Below are positions 1-9,807 of a DNA stretch of 64,000 bases, in pieces. Both the position numbers and the translations under genes were made by a program. The stretch spans positions 124,001 to 188,000 of the forward strand of contig CAZREW010000005.1 of the NCBI GenBank assembly GCA_964599375.1, given 5' to 3'. Numbering within the stretch: position 1 is the stretch's first letter; each line of letters opens with the position of its first letter. Source of the DNA: JAUWCL01 sp964599375. GTDB taxonomy: Bacteria; Krumholzibacteriota; Krumholzibacteriia; Krumholzibacteriales; Krumholzibacteriaceae. The notes under the pieces are model-generated. The model did not search any database, had not been told where the DNA came from, and saw nothing but the letters and a program-made list of their open reading frames with translations.

Positions 1-2801
1 GCGACGCCCGTCGCCGCCATCGGGACGACCACGTCGCCGGCTCCAGCGTCATAGACAACCGCGAACGACGCCGGATCGAGCGTGAAGTAGTCCGAAGTGA
101 TGAAGGCCGCAACGCGATACGGATCATCCGTGTTCTCCGTATCGCCGAGCGGTGTATGGGCGATCTTCGGATAGCCGAGCATCCAGTCGAGGACGCGCGC
201 CATAACGGCTGTGCGGTCGCCCTCGCCCGCTATCGCCTCGAATCCGAAGGCGAAGTAGACGAGCTTGTACGTGCCGTTGTCAACCGTCAGGCCAGCCGTT
301 CCGGAGCTCGTTATCGCCCCGGCCTCGACCTGCCCCTTCTCGAGTTCGTTGTTCACGAGCCCCGCAGGAAGGACGGTCTCATCGTACACAAATGCCGGCA
401 GCGCCGGATAGAGAGGATCGACTTCGGATGGATATCCCTGGTTGGACGCTCCGGTGCCACCCTGGATATCGAAGGCCAGCCCGGCGCCCACCGGGCTCGT
501 ATCGACACCGAGGCATCCGCGCAGGCCGACGTCGTCCTGCACATATGTCGCGTGCAGGTAGTCGGCGTAGAACGCGTCCGCCTTGATATCGAATCCGATG
601 TCCTGTCCTGATATGAACAGGCGGCCACCCGCGTCGAGATAGGCGGCGAGTTCGGCCTGGTCCGCGGCCGACAGGGTGTTCTGGTAATCGTTGCCGGTAA
701 GCCAGACCACCGACTCGAAGAGTCCCATCTCCGCGGCCGTGGGAGGTGTCGTGACCGTCAGGTACGACCTCCCCGCGGCCAGCACCGCTGCCTCGAAATA
801 AGACTGGAACCCGGCTCCCTCATCGTCGTCGACGATCAGGATCTGGGCTCCTTCGAGCGCGACGTCGACCGTGGTCGTCGCCCCCTCGAACACCTCTATT
901 CCGCCCCGGAGAGTAACCGGGTACGGAAAAACGGGCGAGAATACGAGGTCGTAGGTGCCGACTGGCAGCGTTATAGCATACGCGCCTGTCATGGGGTCGG
1001 TCGAACCCCACACGACCGCCGTGCCCGCGAGGCGCACTGTGATGCTGCAGGCGACACCATCACCCGTGCCCGTGTCCGTCACCAGGCCGGCGACGTTGCC
1101 CGAGGGCAACTGGCTCAGCGTGAAGTCCTGCGTAGTGGTCGCGTCGGCGGCGACTGTCACCGTCGTGGAGTAGGTATCGTATCCGAACCTCGACACCTCC
1201 ACCTGGTGGTCACCCGCGACCATCTGTATCGTGTACGCACCGGCTCCATCCGTCTGGACACGCTGTCCGGTGTCCACGATCAACACCTGCGCGTTCTCGA
1301 TCGTGCCTCCGCCCGAGCCGTACACGATACCCTCGAGGGTACCGACGCCCGCCAGAGCCGCGGAAACAGCCTGGAACGCGTTCACGCGTCCCCAGCCGTA
1401 GTCGTTGTCCTTGCCGGGGGCGCCAAGGTCTATCGCCGTCTGGGCAAGAAGCTGCTTCATGACATCCACGTTCATCGTGGGATTGGCCTGGCGCATCAGC
1501 GCGGCCGTCCCGGCGACATGCGGAGAGGCCATCGACGTTCCGCTCCAGTCGAATCCGCTGCCGCTCCACTGCCATTCCCCTCCGGGGACCGTAGAGTAGA
1601 TCTTCACGCCCGGCGCCGCGATGTCAGGCTTGATGTATGTACCGACATAGGGGGGCGTGTTCCATGTCACTGGTCCGCGGCTCGAGAAGCTCGCGATCAC
1701 GTCCATGCTGTCGGTCGCGCCGACGCCGAAGGCGCTAGGCACGTTGCCCGGGCTACCGGTCGACCCTGAAGACGGTCCGGCATTACCGATCGAGATCGCC
1801 GGGAAGACATCCGCGGCGGCCACGTTATCTACAGCGGCGACCATCACGTCATGCGTGCCTGTCGCGCCGAGCGACATGTTGATGACATCCGCGCCGTCGT
1901 CCGTCGAAGGATCGCCGTCTGGATCTATGATCCACTGCATCCCGGCGACTACCTGCGTGAACGATCCGCTTCCGCCCGGTATTACCAGAGCGTGCATGAT
2001 ATGCGCGCCTGGAGCGACGCCGATGTCGTAGCCGGAGGCGTTGCCTCCGACTTCGGTGCCGGTCGTATGCGTGCCGTGCTCATCGGAGTCATGCGGCACA
2101 GATCCGGGAACCATATCACCGTTTGAGTCGAACTCGGCCCATCCGCCCGGATAGGTAGGATCGGACGGATCGTTCGTGACCATCTTGCCGGCAAGATCTG
2201 GATGATCGACATCCACGCCTGTATCCAGGCCTCCGATGACGACGCCGGCCCCGTTGAACCCGAATGTCGACCAGACCTGCTTGGCGCCGATCTTATCGAT
2301 CGAGTCCCAAAGCTGGGCCTGGCTCTGTCCGAGCATATCCCTGGAATCACTCTCCTGCCTCGGAGGCAGGGTCATCGTGTAATTCTCGAAGACCTCGATC
2401 ACGTTCGGCATCGCCGCGAGCTGCGTGATCATTTCAGGTGTAGCCTCGACAAGCATTATGTTGTCGAGCCAGAAGGTCTTCTTTATTCTTACCTTGTCCC
2501 TGTTCAGCGATCTCTCAAGAAAGGTCTCGACAGGCTGCTGGGCCCGTCTGGCCGTATTGCGAAGCTCGCCGATATACCTTTCCCTGTTGCCGCCGAAGAG
2601 TCTCTTGTCCGGTGTACCGTGAAAACGTACGACCACTGTCACGAATTCACCGGGCGCGGTTGACTTCAGTCTGCTTGCAATCACCGGGTCGATCTTGGAC
2701 AGGCTGTCTTCCTGCGCGTCGACCTGGTTAAGTGATGGGATCAATACAAGCAGGGCCAGAAGAACCGCGGCACCGGCGAACATCTTTTTTGATGAAGACA
2801 T
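1..2801 (-). CDS. Secreted subtilisin-like serine protease (S8), C-terminus cut by window edge
   Basis: Extracellular endopeptidase. About 933 residues are visible and the reading frame runs off position 1. The start at 2801 follows an AAAGGA ribosome site and gives a signal peptide ending near residue 30 (VDAQ). An inhibitor-I9-like propeptide covers roughly residues 35-145. The S8 triad is complete: Asp193 in GLDTGVD, His242 in EHGTHTTG and Ser423 in GTSMASPHVAG. After the catalytic domain come two carboxypeptidase-regulatory-like beta-sandwich repeats (about 480-650), then a region containing LIVDDDEG and a Rossmann/glutamine-amidotransferase-like stretch. The missing C-terminus could carry the same sorting domain seen in other secreted proteins here, but that is only a guess. 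The catalytic assignment is firm; the substrate is unknown. Confidence 0.93.
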   Translation of the reverse strand, partial: MSSSKKMFAGAAVLLALLVLIPSLNQVDAQEDSLSKIDPVIASRLKSTAPGEFVTVVVRFHGTPDKRLFGGNRERYIGELRNTARRAQQPVETFLERSLNRDKVRIKKTFWLDNIMLVEATPEMITQLAAMPNVIEVFENYTMTLPPRQESDSRDMLGQSQAQLWDSIDKIGAKQVWSTFGFNGAGVVIGGLDTGVDVDHPDLAGKMVTNDPSDPTYPGGWAEFDSNGDMVPGSVPHDSDEHGTHTTGTEVGGNASGYDIGVAPGAHIMHALVIPGGSGSFTQVVAGMQWIIDPDGDPSTDDGADVINMSLGATGTHDVMVAAVDNVAAADVFPAISIGNAGPSSGSTGSPGNVPSAFGVGATDSMDVIASFSSRGPVTWNTPPYVGTYIKPDIAAPGVKIYSTVPGGEWQWSGSGFDWSGTSMASPHVAGTAALMRQANPTMNVDVMKQLLAQTAIDLGAPGKDNDYGWGRVNAFQAVSAALAGVGTLEGIVYGSGGGTIENAQVLIVDTGQRVQTDGAGAYTIQMVAGDHQVEVSRFGYDTYSTTVTVAADATTTQDFTLSQLPSGNVAGLVTDTGTGDGVACSITVRLAGTAVVWGSTDPMTGAYAITLPVGTYDLVFSPVFPYPVTLRGGIEVFEGATTTVDVALEGAQILIVDDDEGAGFQSYFEAAVLAAGRSYLTVTTPPTAAEMGLFESVVWLTGNDYQNTLSAADQAELAAYLDAGGRLFISGQDIGFDIKADAFYADYLHATYVQDDVGLRGCLGVDTSPVGAGLAFDIQGGTGASNQGYPSEVDPLYPALPAFVYDETVLPAGLVNNELEKGQVEAGAITSSGTAGLTVDNGTYKLVYFAFGFEAIAGEGDRTAVMARVLDWMLGYPKIAHTPLGDTENTDDPYRVAAFITSDYFTLDPASFAVVYDAGAGDVVVPMAATGV

Positions 2802-2859
2802 TTCGCATTCCTTTCAGAGCAGCCGATCATGAGATCAGCTGGCGGTCTCTTCCTGCCAG

Positions 2860-3609
2860 TTAATGCCTGCCCTTTTTCTTGTTCTTGATCACTTCGAAAT
2901 ATGTGACCTGGTAGTCCTCCGCCTCGCCGAATACGCTCTGGCCATTCGGGCTTGCGTCATCGTCACAGAACGAAAGGAGCGCCCTGGTCCAGAGTTTCTC
3001 CTTGAAGAACTCGATCCCTCCGCAATGTGAAGTGAACTTCGAGACCTCCGGGACCCGGAAACAGGTCAGGTACCATAGCTCGAGCTCCGAATGCCGCGTG
3101 GGAATATACCTCTGGATATTCAGGCTTGTTGCTAGTACCTTTTCGTCCTTCTCCCAGTCCTGGCTGAGGTCCCAGTCCACCCACAGGGCGAGATTGAGAT
3201 CCTGTTCGAATTCGTCCGCTGTTCTCATGTTGGCCCGAGGGATCCGTATCTTCCAGATCACGAAGATCCACATCCTCGGTTTCCATTCCTTGCCGTTCAG
3301 GAACCAGAGACCGTCACATTCGACGGAAGACCTGCCAAGCTGCTCTATTCCCGGCGCCCAGACCTGTATCGTCGGATAAGGTTCGGGAGCGGGGCCCGGA
3401 GTGAACCGGGGCGGGAAGCAAGACAGCCCGTCGGCAAGCTGGAACTCGCCGCCGAGAAGCCAGTCGTCGACATGCGCCTCAGGAGGAAGGCCTTCCTGGA
3501 CGATCCGGACGACCTCCACGTCTTTCTGGATTACCTGGGCAGACACTGTGGAAAAGCACAGCATCAGGAACAGGAGAAGAGCGAGGAAAGAGTTGATCTT
3601 TCCAGACAT
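2860..3609 (-). CDS. Secreted GEVED-domain protein
   Basis: A 249-residue exported protein of unknown function. A classical signal peptide ends near residue 25 (VSAQ). The C-terminal part has the pattern of a GEVED domain: LWVDWD near the middle and FGEAEDYQV near the end, a beta-sandwich module found in secreted proteins of Bacteroidota and related phyla. A GGAGG site lies just before the ATG. It lies directly upstream of the neighbouring protease on the same strand (58 bases between them), so the two may be co-transcribed. No catalytic residues are recognisable. Confidence 0.75.
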   Translation of the reverse strand: MSGKINSFLALLLFLMLCFSTVSAQVIQKDVEVVRIVQEGLPPEAHVDDWLLGGEFQLADGLSCFPPRFTPGPAPEPYPTIQVWAPGIEQLGRSSVECDGLWFLNGKEWKPRMWIFVIWKIRIPRANMRTADEFEQDLNLALWVDWDLSQDWEKDEKVLATSLNIQRYIPTRHSELELWYLTCFRVPEVSKFTSHCGGIEFFKEKLWTRALLSFCDDDASPNGQSVFGEAEDYQVTYFEVIKNKKKGRH

Positions 3610-4171
3610 CGTATCCTCCTATCTTCTACCCCTTGCTCTTTGCGGGCTCTCTGAATCTGAAATGGCGGGAGAGCGCCGCATGAAATAATAGGCCCGGTCC
3701 TGTCACTCACCTCCCGTGAGACACAGCACGACCGGCCGGTGTGCGCGCCGCATCCGCATCGATGTGAATTGAAAAGGTGTCGATGGTTTCGGACCGCTCA
3801 TAGTCTGCTGAAGCAAGACCCTGTAACCCCCGCGGCCATACAGCCGAAGGCCATCGCAGACTGATTTAGAAAGAAAGGGGCCGCGAGCAGTCTCCCTGCT
3901 GTAAAGACGCCAGACTGGCAATCGTAACAGACTCGGGAAAGGGGCAGAGGCACAGATGCAGTGGCGGCTGTTCCTGGCCCTTAGAATTTCTGGTTGATTC
4001 GAAGGAAGTCTATCATCCTCTAATGACGATGTCAAGAGTAGCGTAATCATATATTCGCGAATTTTATAATTGTCCTGCCAGCCCGAAATATGAGAATCTG
4101 CGTGTATAAGCGACTGGAAACACAGCGGAATCCACTTTATGCCACAGGAACATCAGAACCAGGAGGTCTTG
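3610..4171. other. Long non-coding stretch with strong inverted repeats
   Basis: No convincing gene. A 115-codon open frame on the minus strand has no ribosome site and an implausible composition. The stretch is rich in pairing segments: AGTCTGC at 3802-3808 can pair with GCAGACT at 3856-3862, enclosing a GGCC/GGCC element. It lies between divergently transcribed secreted-protein genes. A perfect TATAAT at 4065-4070 could be the -10 box for the gene starting at 4172, though no good -35 is visible. Confidence 0.45.
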
Positions 4172-4972
4172 ATGAGAGAGATGAGACGGGCCCTGCTCGT
4201 CCTGGTCCCCCTCATCCTGCTACTCCCTGCCGTCGCGACGGCGCAGTACATGGTGCTGCACGACGTGCAGGGAAGCGCTGGGGGGACGGCGAGTGGAAGC
4301 CACAACGTATGGTTCACGGCGGGCGAGATGCAGATCCACTACAAGACGGGGCCGGACAACACGGTCCTGCCCGGATTCTGGCAGATCGCCGGCCTGGCCT
4401 CGACTGTCGATGTCGCGATCGCGTCCTTCGCCGGCTGCCTCAGCCACGGCGCGGTCGAACTGACGTGGACGGCTTCGGCGGCCGGATCGTTCGACGGCTT
4501 CAACGTATACAGGGGCGAAGGCGAAAGCCCGGCACACTTCGAGAGGCTCAACGAAAGGTCTTTCGGGTCGGCGGGCACCAATATCTATCTCGACGAGTCG
4601 GCGCTGCCGGGCAGGACGTACACCTATCAGGTAGGAGGCGTCCAGGGAGACAGGGAGTTCCTTTCCTTCACCCTGTCAGTCTCCGTGCCGGAGATACCGC
4701 TGACTCTCTACCAGAACTATCCGAACCCGTTCAATCCCTCTACTTCGATATCGTTCTACATGCCAGGCCCGGGCAGGGTCCGGCTCGATATCTTTGATGT
4801 CCAGGGAAGAAGGATCAGAACGCTTGCCGACAGCCAGTTCGAAGCGGGCAGGCATACCGTGCACTGGAACGGCCTGAACGACGCCGGCGCCGGGGTCTCC
4901 TCGGGGGTATACCTGTACCGCCTGGTCACGGGGAAAAGCTCTCTGACGCGCAAACTCGTGATGATGAGATAA
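4172..4972 (+). CDS. Secreted protein with C-terminal YPNPFNP sorting domain
   Basis: A 266-residue exported protein. The ATG at 4172 is preferred over one at 4139 because AGGAGG lies nine bases before it and the protein then begins with a clean signal peptide (cleavage near VATAQ). A fibronectin-type-III-like beta domain spans about residues 85-170. The C-terminal 90 residues begin with LYQNYPNPFNP and end in RKLVMMR, the FlgD-Ig-like tail used by FCB-group bacteria as an export or surface-anchoring signal. The next gene begins 20 bases downstream, so the pair is probably an operon. Confidence 0.8.
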   Translation: MREMRRALLVLVPLILLLPAVATAQYMVLHDVQGSAGGTASGSHNVWFTAGEMQIHYKTGPDNTVLPGFWQIAGLASTVDVAIASFAGCLSHGAVELTWTASAAGSFDGFNVYRGEGESPAHFERLNERSFGSAGTNIYLDESALPGRTYTYQVGGVQGDREFLSFTLSVSVPEIPLTLYQNYPNPFNPSTSISFYMPGPGRVRLDIFDVQGRRIRTLADSQFEAGRHTVHWNGLNDAGAGVSSGVYLYRLVTGKSSLTRKLVMMR

Positions 4973-4992
4973 CGAACGAAAGGAAAACGGAG

Positions 4993-7569
4993 ATGAAGAC
5001 AATACTGATAATGCTCTCAGTCGTAGTGCTAGCCTCACTGCCCGTCTCGGCACAGATACCGAGACTGATTAATTACCAGGGCGTGCTGACCGACGACATG
5101 GGCGCGGTCGTGGCGGACGGCCCGTACAACATGACCTTCAGGCTGTACGACGCCCCCTCGGGCGGATCGCCCCTTTGGGAGGAGACTATCGCGGTCAACG
5201 TCAGCAAGGGGATCTTCAACACGACTCTAGGGTACGACGTCCCGATAACCGAGTTATTCGACGAGCCTCTCTACCTCGCGCTCGAGATAGAAGGCGGAGG
5301 AGAGCTCTCCCCGAGAAGGATCTTCACCGCTAACGCTTACGCTTTCAGCTCGCGCGCTGTCTACGGCGTAAGCAATATATTCCCGGCCGAGGGCAACGTC
5401 GGGATCGGGGTCATGGCCCCGGAGGCGCCCCTTCACATCTACACGAACATAGCAGACAGCAACGAGCCGTCGCTGCTCCTGCAGAACACCGGCAACCAGA
5501 CCTCGATCGACTTCATGATGGCCCTGGCGACGGAGGCGAGGATAAGGAAAGCAGCGGGAGGGGACCTCTTCATCGGCAATGTGACCGGGAGCGGGATCTC
5601 TTTCACTCTCAACAACACCTCACGCCACCGCATGCTCCCCGACGGGAGCTTCGGCGTCGACAACCTTTCGCCCATGGAGAAACTGGACGTGAACGGCGCG
5701 ATCAGGCTCGGGACCACCGCGGACACGAACGCCGGCACCATACGCTGGACCGGCACAGATTTCGAGGGGTACGACGGCTCGCTCTGGCAGTCGCTCACCA
5801 GCGGTGGCGGGAGCTCGCTGCCGGCCGGGACATCGGGCCAGACGCTGAGGCATGATGGCGATGACTGGATCGCGACGAGCAACCTGTACAATAATGGCAC
5901 AAACATAGGTATTGGAACATCAGTGCCGACATCACCCCTCCATATCGTTGATACGGCTGGTCAGGTCGCCCTGCAGGTAGATAGTGATGACGGTTCATGG
6001 GCGTCGATCTACGTCAATGCGACCAATCCCACCGGTAAGCCCAGCTACGGATACCAGAAACAGAACATTACACGGGGAAACCATTTTCTCGACTCCTCCT
6101 TCAAATGGAACCTTTACCTCGACGGTAATTACGCCATGGTGGTCCAGCCTAACGGCTGGGCCAGCTTCGGGAGCACAGCAATTTACGAATCTCTCAATAT
6201 CCCTGGTGCACTGAAGCTTGGCAATAATACAAACAACAACGCGGGAACGATCCGCTGGACGGGGAGCGATTTCGAGGGATACAATGGAAGTAGCTGGAAC
6301 TCATTTACCGCCGGTTCACTTCCCACCGGAACAGCCGGGCAGACTCTGAGATATAACGGCGGATGGGTAGCCGCGGGCAACCTTTACAACAACGGCACAG
6401 ACATCGGAATCGGTACCGCTTCGCCCTCCTCGAATCTCCACATCATGGAAGACACCGACGCGATGGTGGGAATAACGATCGAAAATCCCAGCACCGGGAC
6501 GTCATCGGGAGAAGCGATCATATTCCAAGACGAAAATGGCCAGCTCGCCGGCATCAGACTATACGACGACACGAGCCCGACCCCCTACGCCGGAGCCATG
6601 GCGTTCTACAACAACAGGCCGTCCGGCTCGGTCCTGTTCAATACGGGCGGCGTGAGAAGGATGAAACTGTTCGATACGGGGGACCTCGAGTTGTATGGCG
6701 CGTCAAACATGTCGACGAAGTTCTGGTCAAACGCCAACGGAGGGAATTTCAGGCTGTATGACGAATCGGGAGCCGCAATCCTCGCGACCACCGAGGCGGA
6801 TGCGAACGGATCGGGAGGCTACTTCTCCGTAAGGAGGAACGACGCAAGCCCCGGATTCACGGTGGACGGAAACTACCAGGGCAGCGAAGCGGCATACGTC
6901 TCGATTTCGGGCACCGCCCGCTCGTCCATCTTCAACATGAACGACTCTGGCAACTCGTCGGTCGTGCTCCCGGCCGACGCCATCGGGTCCGCCGAGATCC
7001 TCAACGAGCCTGGAGTGGCCTCCGACTGGAGGACGGTCACCTACGCGCTGAGCAGCGGCCCCTCCGCTTCAGCGCTGAGATCCATCACCGTCCCGGCGGC
7101 AGGGTACGTCTTCGCCATAGCGACGGCCGAGATCCAGCTCATCCACACAAATCTTACCGGCGACTCCGGGGCCTTCGGGATATCAGACAACCCGTCCAGC
7201 TTCGCCTCTGGCCCGCAGATACAGGTGTTTATCCCCGGCCCGCTGCCGACAGCTTCCTACTGGGTCCCCGTGACCGTCCAGGGGGTCTTCGAGGTAGCGT
7301 CTCCCGGGACCTACACCTACTACCTGCTCGGAAGAGAGGACATGGGCGATGTCCGGATAGCCGACGAGACCCTGACCCTGATATACGTGCCCACGATGTA
7401 CGGAACGGTCGACATCCTCACCATGGCTGAGGGGGACGCGCCTTCGGATTCGGACCCGGCGCTCGAGCGGACAGAATCAGAGGAGATCAATAACAGCCGT
7501 GTCGAACGTGAACTGGCCGCGATGAGGGACCGGATCGCCGCTCTCGAAAAGGAACTGGGAAACAGGTAA
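4993..7569 (+). CDS. Large tail-fibre-like repeat surface protein
   Basis: An 858-residue protein with a signal peptide (cleavage near PVSAQ). The N-terminal domain starts with IPRLINYQGVL, the typical opening of tail-fibre-like bacterial surface proteins. It contains short 'NVGIGV..PEAPLHI' beta-spike motifs and two copies of a module of about 80 residues (about 240-320 and 408-487) built around NAGTIRWTG.DFEGY.GS.W and ending in NLYNNGT.IGIGT. The C-terminus is a coiled coil (about 828-858, ERELAAMRDRIAALEKEL), likely a trimerisation stalk. No S74 self-cleaving chaperone is visible. It is probably a cell-surface or appendage protein; the ligand is unknown. Confidence 0.75.
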   Translation: MKTILIMLSVVVLASLPVSAQIPRLINYQGVLTDDMGAVVADGPYNMTFRLYDAPSGGSPLWEETIAVNVSKGIFNTTLGYDVPITELFDEPLYLALEIEGGGELSPRRIFTANAYAFSSRAVYGVSNIFPAEGNVGIGVMAPEAPLHIYTNIADSNEPSLLLQNTGNQTSIDFMMALATEARIRKAAGGDLFIGNVTGSGISFTLNNTSRHRMLPDGSFGVDNLSPMEKLDVNGAIRLGTTADTNAGTIRWTGTDFEGYDGSLWQSLTSGGGSSLPAGTSGQTLRHDGDDWIATSNLYNNGTNIGIGTSVPTSPLHIVDTAGQVALQVDSDDGSWASIYVNATNPTGKPSYGYQKQNITRGNHFLDSSFKWNLYLDGNYAMVVQPNGWASFGSTAIYESLNIPGALKLGNNTNNNAGTIRWTGSDFEGYNGSSWNSFTAGSLPTGTAGQTLRYNGGWVAAGNLYNNGTDIGIGTASPSSNLHIMEDTDAMVGITIENPSTGTSSGEAIIFQDENGQLAGIRLYDDTSPTPYAGAMAFYNNRPSGSVLFNTGGVRRMKLFDTGDLELYGASNMSTKFWSNANGGNFRLYDESGAAILATTEADANGSGGYFSVRRNDASPGFTVDGNYQGSEAAYVSISGTARSSIFNMNDSGNSSVVLPADAIGSAEILNEPGVASDWRTVTYALSSGPSASALRSITVPAAGYVFAIATAEIQLIHTNLTGDSGAFGISDNPSSFASGPQIQVFIPGPLPTASYWVPVTVQGVFEVASPGTYTYYLLGREDMGDVRIADETLTLIYVPTMYGTVDILTMAEGDAPSDSDPALERTESEEINNSRVERELAAMRDRIAALEKELGNR

Positions 7570-7593
7570 TGACCGGCAGGAAATGGCAGGAAT

Positions 7594-7625
7594 GAAAAGG
7601 GCGGGCCGAATGGCCCGCCCTTCTG
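7594..7625. terminator. Bidirectional terminator between convergent genes
   Basis: GGGCGGGCC, a GAAT loop and GGCCCGCCC form a nine-base-pair hairpin, flanked by AAAA on one side and TTCT on the other. It sits between the converging ends of the repeat surface protein and gdhA. Confidence 0.85.
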
Positions 7626-7649
7626 TCTGCGTAATGCAGGGCCACGCCG

Positions 7650-8993
7650 TTAGACGATACCCTGGTCGAGCATCGCGTCGGCGACCTTGATGAAGCCGGC
7701 GATGTTCGCGCCCTTGACGTAGTCGATGTACTTGTCGCTCTCGCGTCCGTACTGCTCGCACTGCGCGTGAATGGCCTGCATGATGCCGAGGAGCTTCGCG
7801 TCGACTTCCTCGCGGCTCCAGCTGAGACGCAGGCTGTTCTGCGACATCTCCAGGCCGCTCGTAGCGACTCCGCCCGCGTTCGCGGCCTTGCCGAGACCGT
7901 AGCAGATCTTCGCCTTCTGGAAGACCTCGATCGCCTCAGGCGTGCTGGGCATGTTCGCGCCCTCGGAGACGACGAAGCATCCGTTCTTGATGAGCTCTTT
8001 GGCGTCGTTGACGTCGACCTCGTTCTGGGTCGCGCTCGGCAGAGCGACGTCACACTTGACGCCCCAGGGCCTCTTGCCCTCGAGGTACTTGGCCGACTTG
8101 AACTTCTTGGCGTACTCGCTGATGCGGCCGCGCTTGACGTTCTTGAGCTCCATGACGTAAGCGAGCTTGTCGCGGTCAATGCCGTCCGGATCGTGGATCG
8201 TACCGCCCGAATCGGACAGGGTGACGACCTTCGCGCCCAGGTCGAGGCACTTCTCGGTGGCGTACTGCGCGACGTTCCCCGAGCCGGAAACGGTGCAGAC
8301 CTTGCCCTCGAGCGAGTCGCCCCTTACCTTGAGCATCTCCTGGGCGAAATAGACCTGGCCGTAGCCTGTGGCTTCGGGCCTGATCAGCGATCCGCCCCAG
8401 TTGCGGCCCTTGCCTGTCAGCACGCCGGTGAACTCGTTGCGGAGCTTCTTGTACATTCCGAAGAGGAAGCCGATCTCGCGTCCTCCCACTCCGATGTCGC
8501 CGGCGGGGACGTCGGTGTCTGGGCCGATGTGCCTGAACAGCTCCATCATGAACGACTGGCAGAAGCGCATGACCTCGGCGTCAGACTTGCCTTTCGGGTC
8601 GAAGTCCGAGCCGCCCTTACCGCCGCCCATCGGCAGCGTGGTCAGCGAGTTCTTGAAGACCTGCTCGAAGGCGAGGAACTTGAGCATGCCGAGATATACG
8701 GTCGGATGGAAGCGGAGCCCGCCCTTGTAGGGGCCGATCGCGCTGTTCATCTCGACGCGGAAGCCCCTGTTGACCTGGATGACGCCCTTGTCGTTGACCC
8801 AGGGCACGCGGAACATTATTACGCGCTCGGGCTCTGCGATCCGCTCTAGGATCTTGGCTTCCTTGTACCTGGGATTGGCCTCGATGAAGGGGCCGAGAGC
8901 GTCGGCGACTTCCTGCACAGCCTGATGGAACTCGGGCTGATAGGGATCGCGCGCCTTGATCTTCTCCATGAATTTAGCGGTGAAATCGGACAT
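7650..8993 (-). CDS. gdhA: NADP-type glutamate dehydrogenase
   Basis: Catalyses reversible reductive amination of 2-oxoglutarate to glutamate in the cytoplasm, the low-affinity route of ammonia assimilation. At 447 residues it matches the hexameric bacterial GdhA length. The substrate-binding segment GPYKGGLRFHP (about 87-97) and the catalytic lysine in PMGGGKGG (Lys126) are present, followed by the Rossmann domain with SGSGNVAQYA. An AGGAGG site six bases upstream fixes the start. It is monocistronic, with its own promoter and a terminator. Confidence 0.97.
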   Translation of the reverse strand: MSDFTAKFMEKIKARDPYQPEFHQAVQEVADALGPFIEANPRYKEAKILERIAEPERVIMFRVPWVNDKGVIQVNRGFRVEMNSAIGPYKGGLRFHPTVYLGMLKFLAFEQVFKNSLTTLPMGGGKGGSDFDPKGKSDAEVMRFCQSFMMELFRHIGPDTDVPAGDIGVGGREIGFLFGMYKKLRNEFTGVLTGKGRNWGGSLIRPEATGYGQVYFAQEMLKVRGDSLEGKVCTVSGSGNVAQYATEKCLDLGAKVVTLSDSGGTIHDPDGIDRDKLAYVMELKNVKRGRISEYAKKFKSAKYLEGKRPWGVKCDVALPSATQNEVDVNDAKELIKNGCFVVSEGANMPSTPEAIEVFQKAKICYGLGKAANAGGVATSGLEMSQNSLRLSWSREEVDAKLLGIMQAIHAQCEQYGRESDKYIDYVKGANIAGFIKVADAMLDQGIV

Positions 8994-9092
8994 TTTGTGC
9001 CTCCTGAGTTGGCTGTCCAGTCACGCACCACGCCCCGAACGGGCACTTCTTGAACGGAATGACCCCGGCGACCGGAAGCAGCCGGGAGAGGT

Positions 9093-9122
9093 ACGATACA
9101 AGGATAGTGCGGCCCTTGTCAA
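9093..9122 (-). promoter_or_regulatory. Putative sigma-70 promoter of gdhA
   Basis: Reading the minus strand: a perfect TTGACA (9117-9122), an 18-base spacer and TATCGT (9093-9098). It lies about 100 bases before the gdhA start. The rest of the 8994-9261 interval is A/T-rich toward the receiver gene and holds no gene. Confidence 0.6.
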
Positions 9123-9261
9123 CCCCCTTGAAAAATTATTTTTATATATCTTAACCACCGGAGTATACGAAGACGCATTTCCTTTATCGAAAGTCTGTTA
9201 TGGGAATAACGATTATCGATGGAGATGCTGGCCGCGAAGGTCGTACTTCATCTGCGTCCCG

Positions 9262-9681
9262 TCAGGACGCCACCTTTGGGACGAGCGCCCTGCTGAGCCC
9301 TTCCCGAAGCTCGTCGGAGGTGTACGGCTTCGGGATCACCCCGCGGAAGCCGAACTCGTGGTAGTTCCGCAGCACAGGATCGCCGACAAAACCACTGGAG
9401 ACCAGCGCTATGACCTCGGGATCGAACGCGACAAGCTTCTCGGCCGCTTCCCTTCCCCCCATCCCCCGCTGGACGCTCAGGTCGAGAATGACCGCGTCGA
9501 AACGTGTCCCCTTCTCCGAAGCCTCTATATAGAGCCGCACGGCTTCCTCGCCATCCGCCGCCGATACGACGTCGTATCCCATGATCTCCAGCATCCTTGA
9601 GACGACGCTGCGCAGCATCTCCTCATCGTCCATGAAGAGGATCCGCTTGCGTTCTCTCAAGGTTCCCCCAGCATCGGCCAT
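9262..9681 (-). CDS. Stand-alone response-regulator receiver domain
   Basis: A 139-residue CheY-like phosphoreceiver without an output domain. The start at 9681 follows GGGAGGG; a longer frame reaching 9792 adds only a basic, unlikely leader. The acidic pair Asp18-Asp19, the phosphorylation site Asp67 in VILDLS, Ser95-Ser96 and Lys118 in PKPY are all in place. The GMGGREAAEKL segment resembles the receiver attached to hybrid PAS sensor kinases. The cognate kinase is not in the window, so the pathway is unknown. Confidence 0.88.
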   Translation of the reverse strand: MADAGGTLRERKRILFMDDEEMLRSVVSRMLEIMGYDVVSAADGEEAVRLYIEASEKGTRFDAVILDLSVQRGMGGREAAEKLVAFDPEVIALVSSGFVGDPVLRNYHEFGFRGVIPKPYTSDELREGLSRALVPKVAS

Positions 9682-9807
9682 GAAAACCCTCCCGGCTTCT
9701 CTGAAAATCTGTATTGTCCCTGAGCCAGGCCGCTTGCTTCTATCGCCCCTATTTATTTTATACCATATATTTCGGCCGATGTCTACCGCCAAATGCAGGG
9801 CCGCCCC

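Noticed and set aside
3703..4050. 115-codon open frame in the non-coding gap
   Set aside because: No ribosome site, no secretion signal or domain, and overlaps strong inverted repeats.
7767..8849. 360-codon open frame antisense to gdhA
   Set aside because: High-G+C shadow of a well-supported gene; no ribosome site and no recognisable domain.
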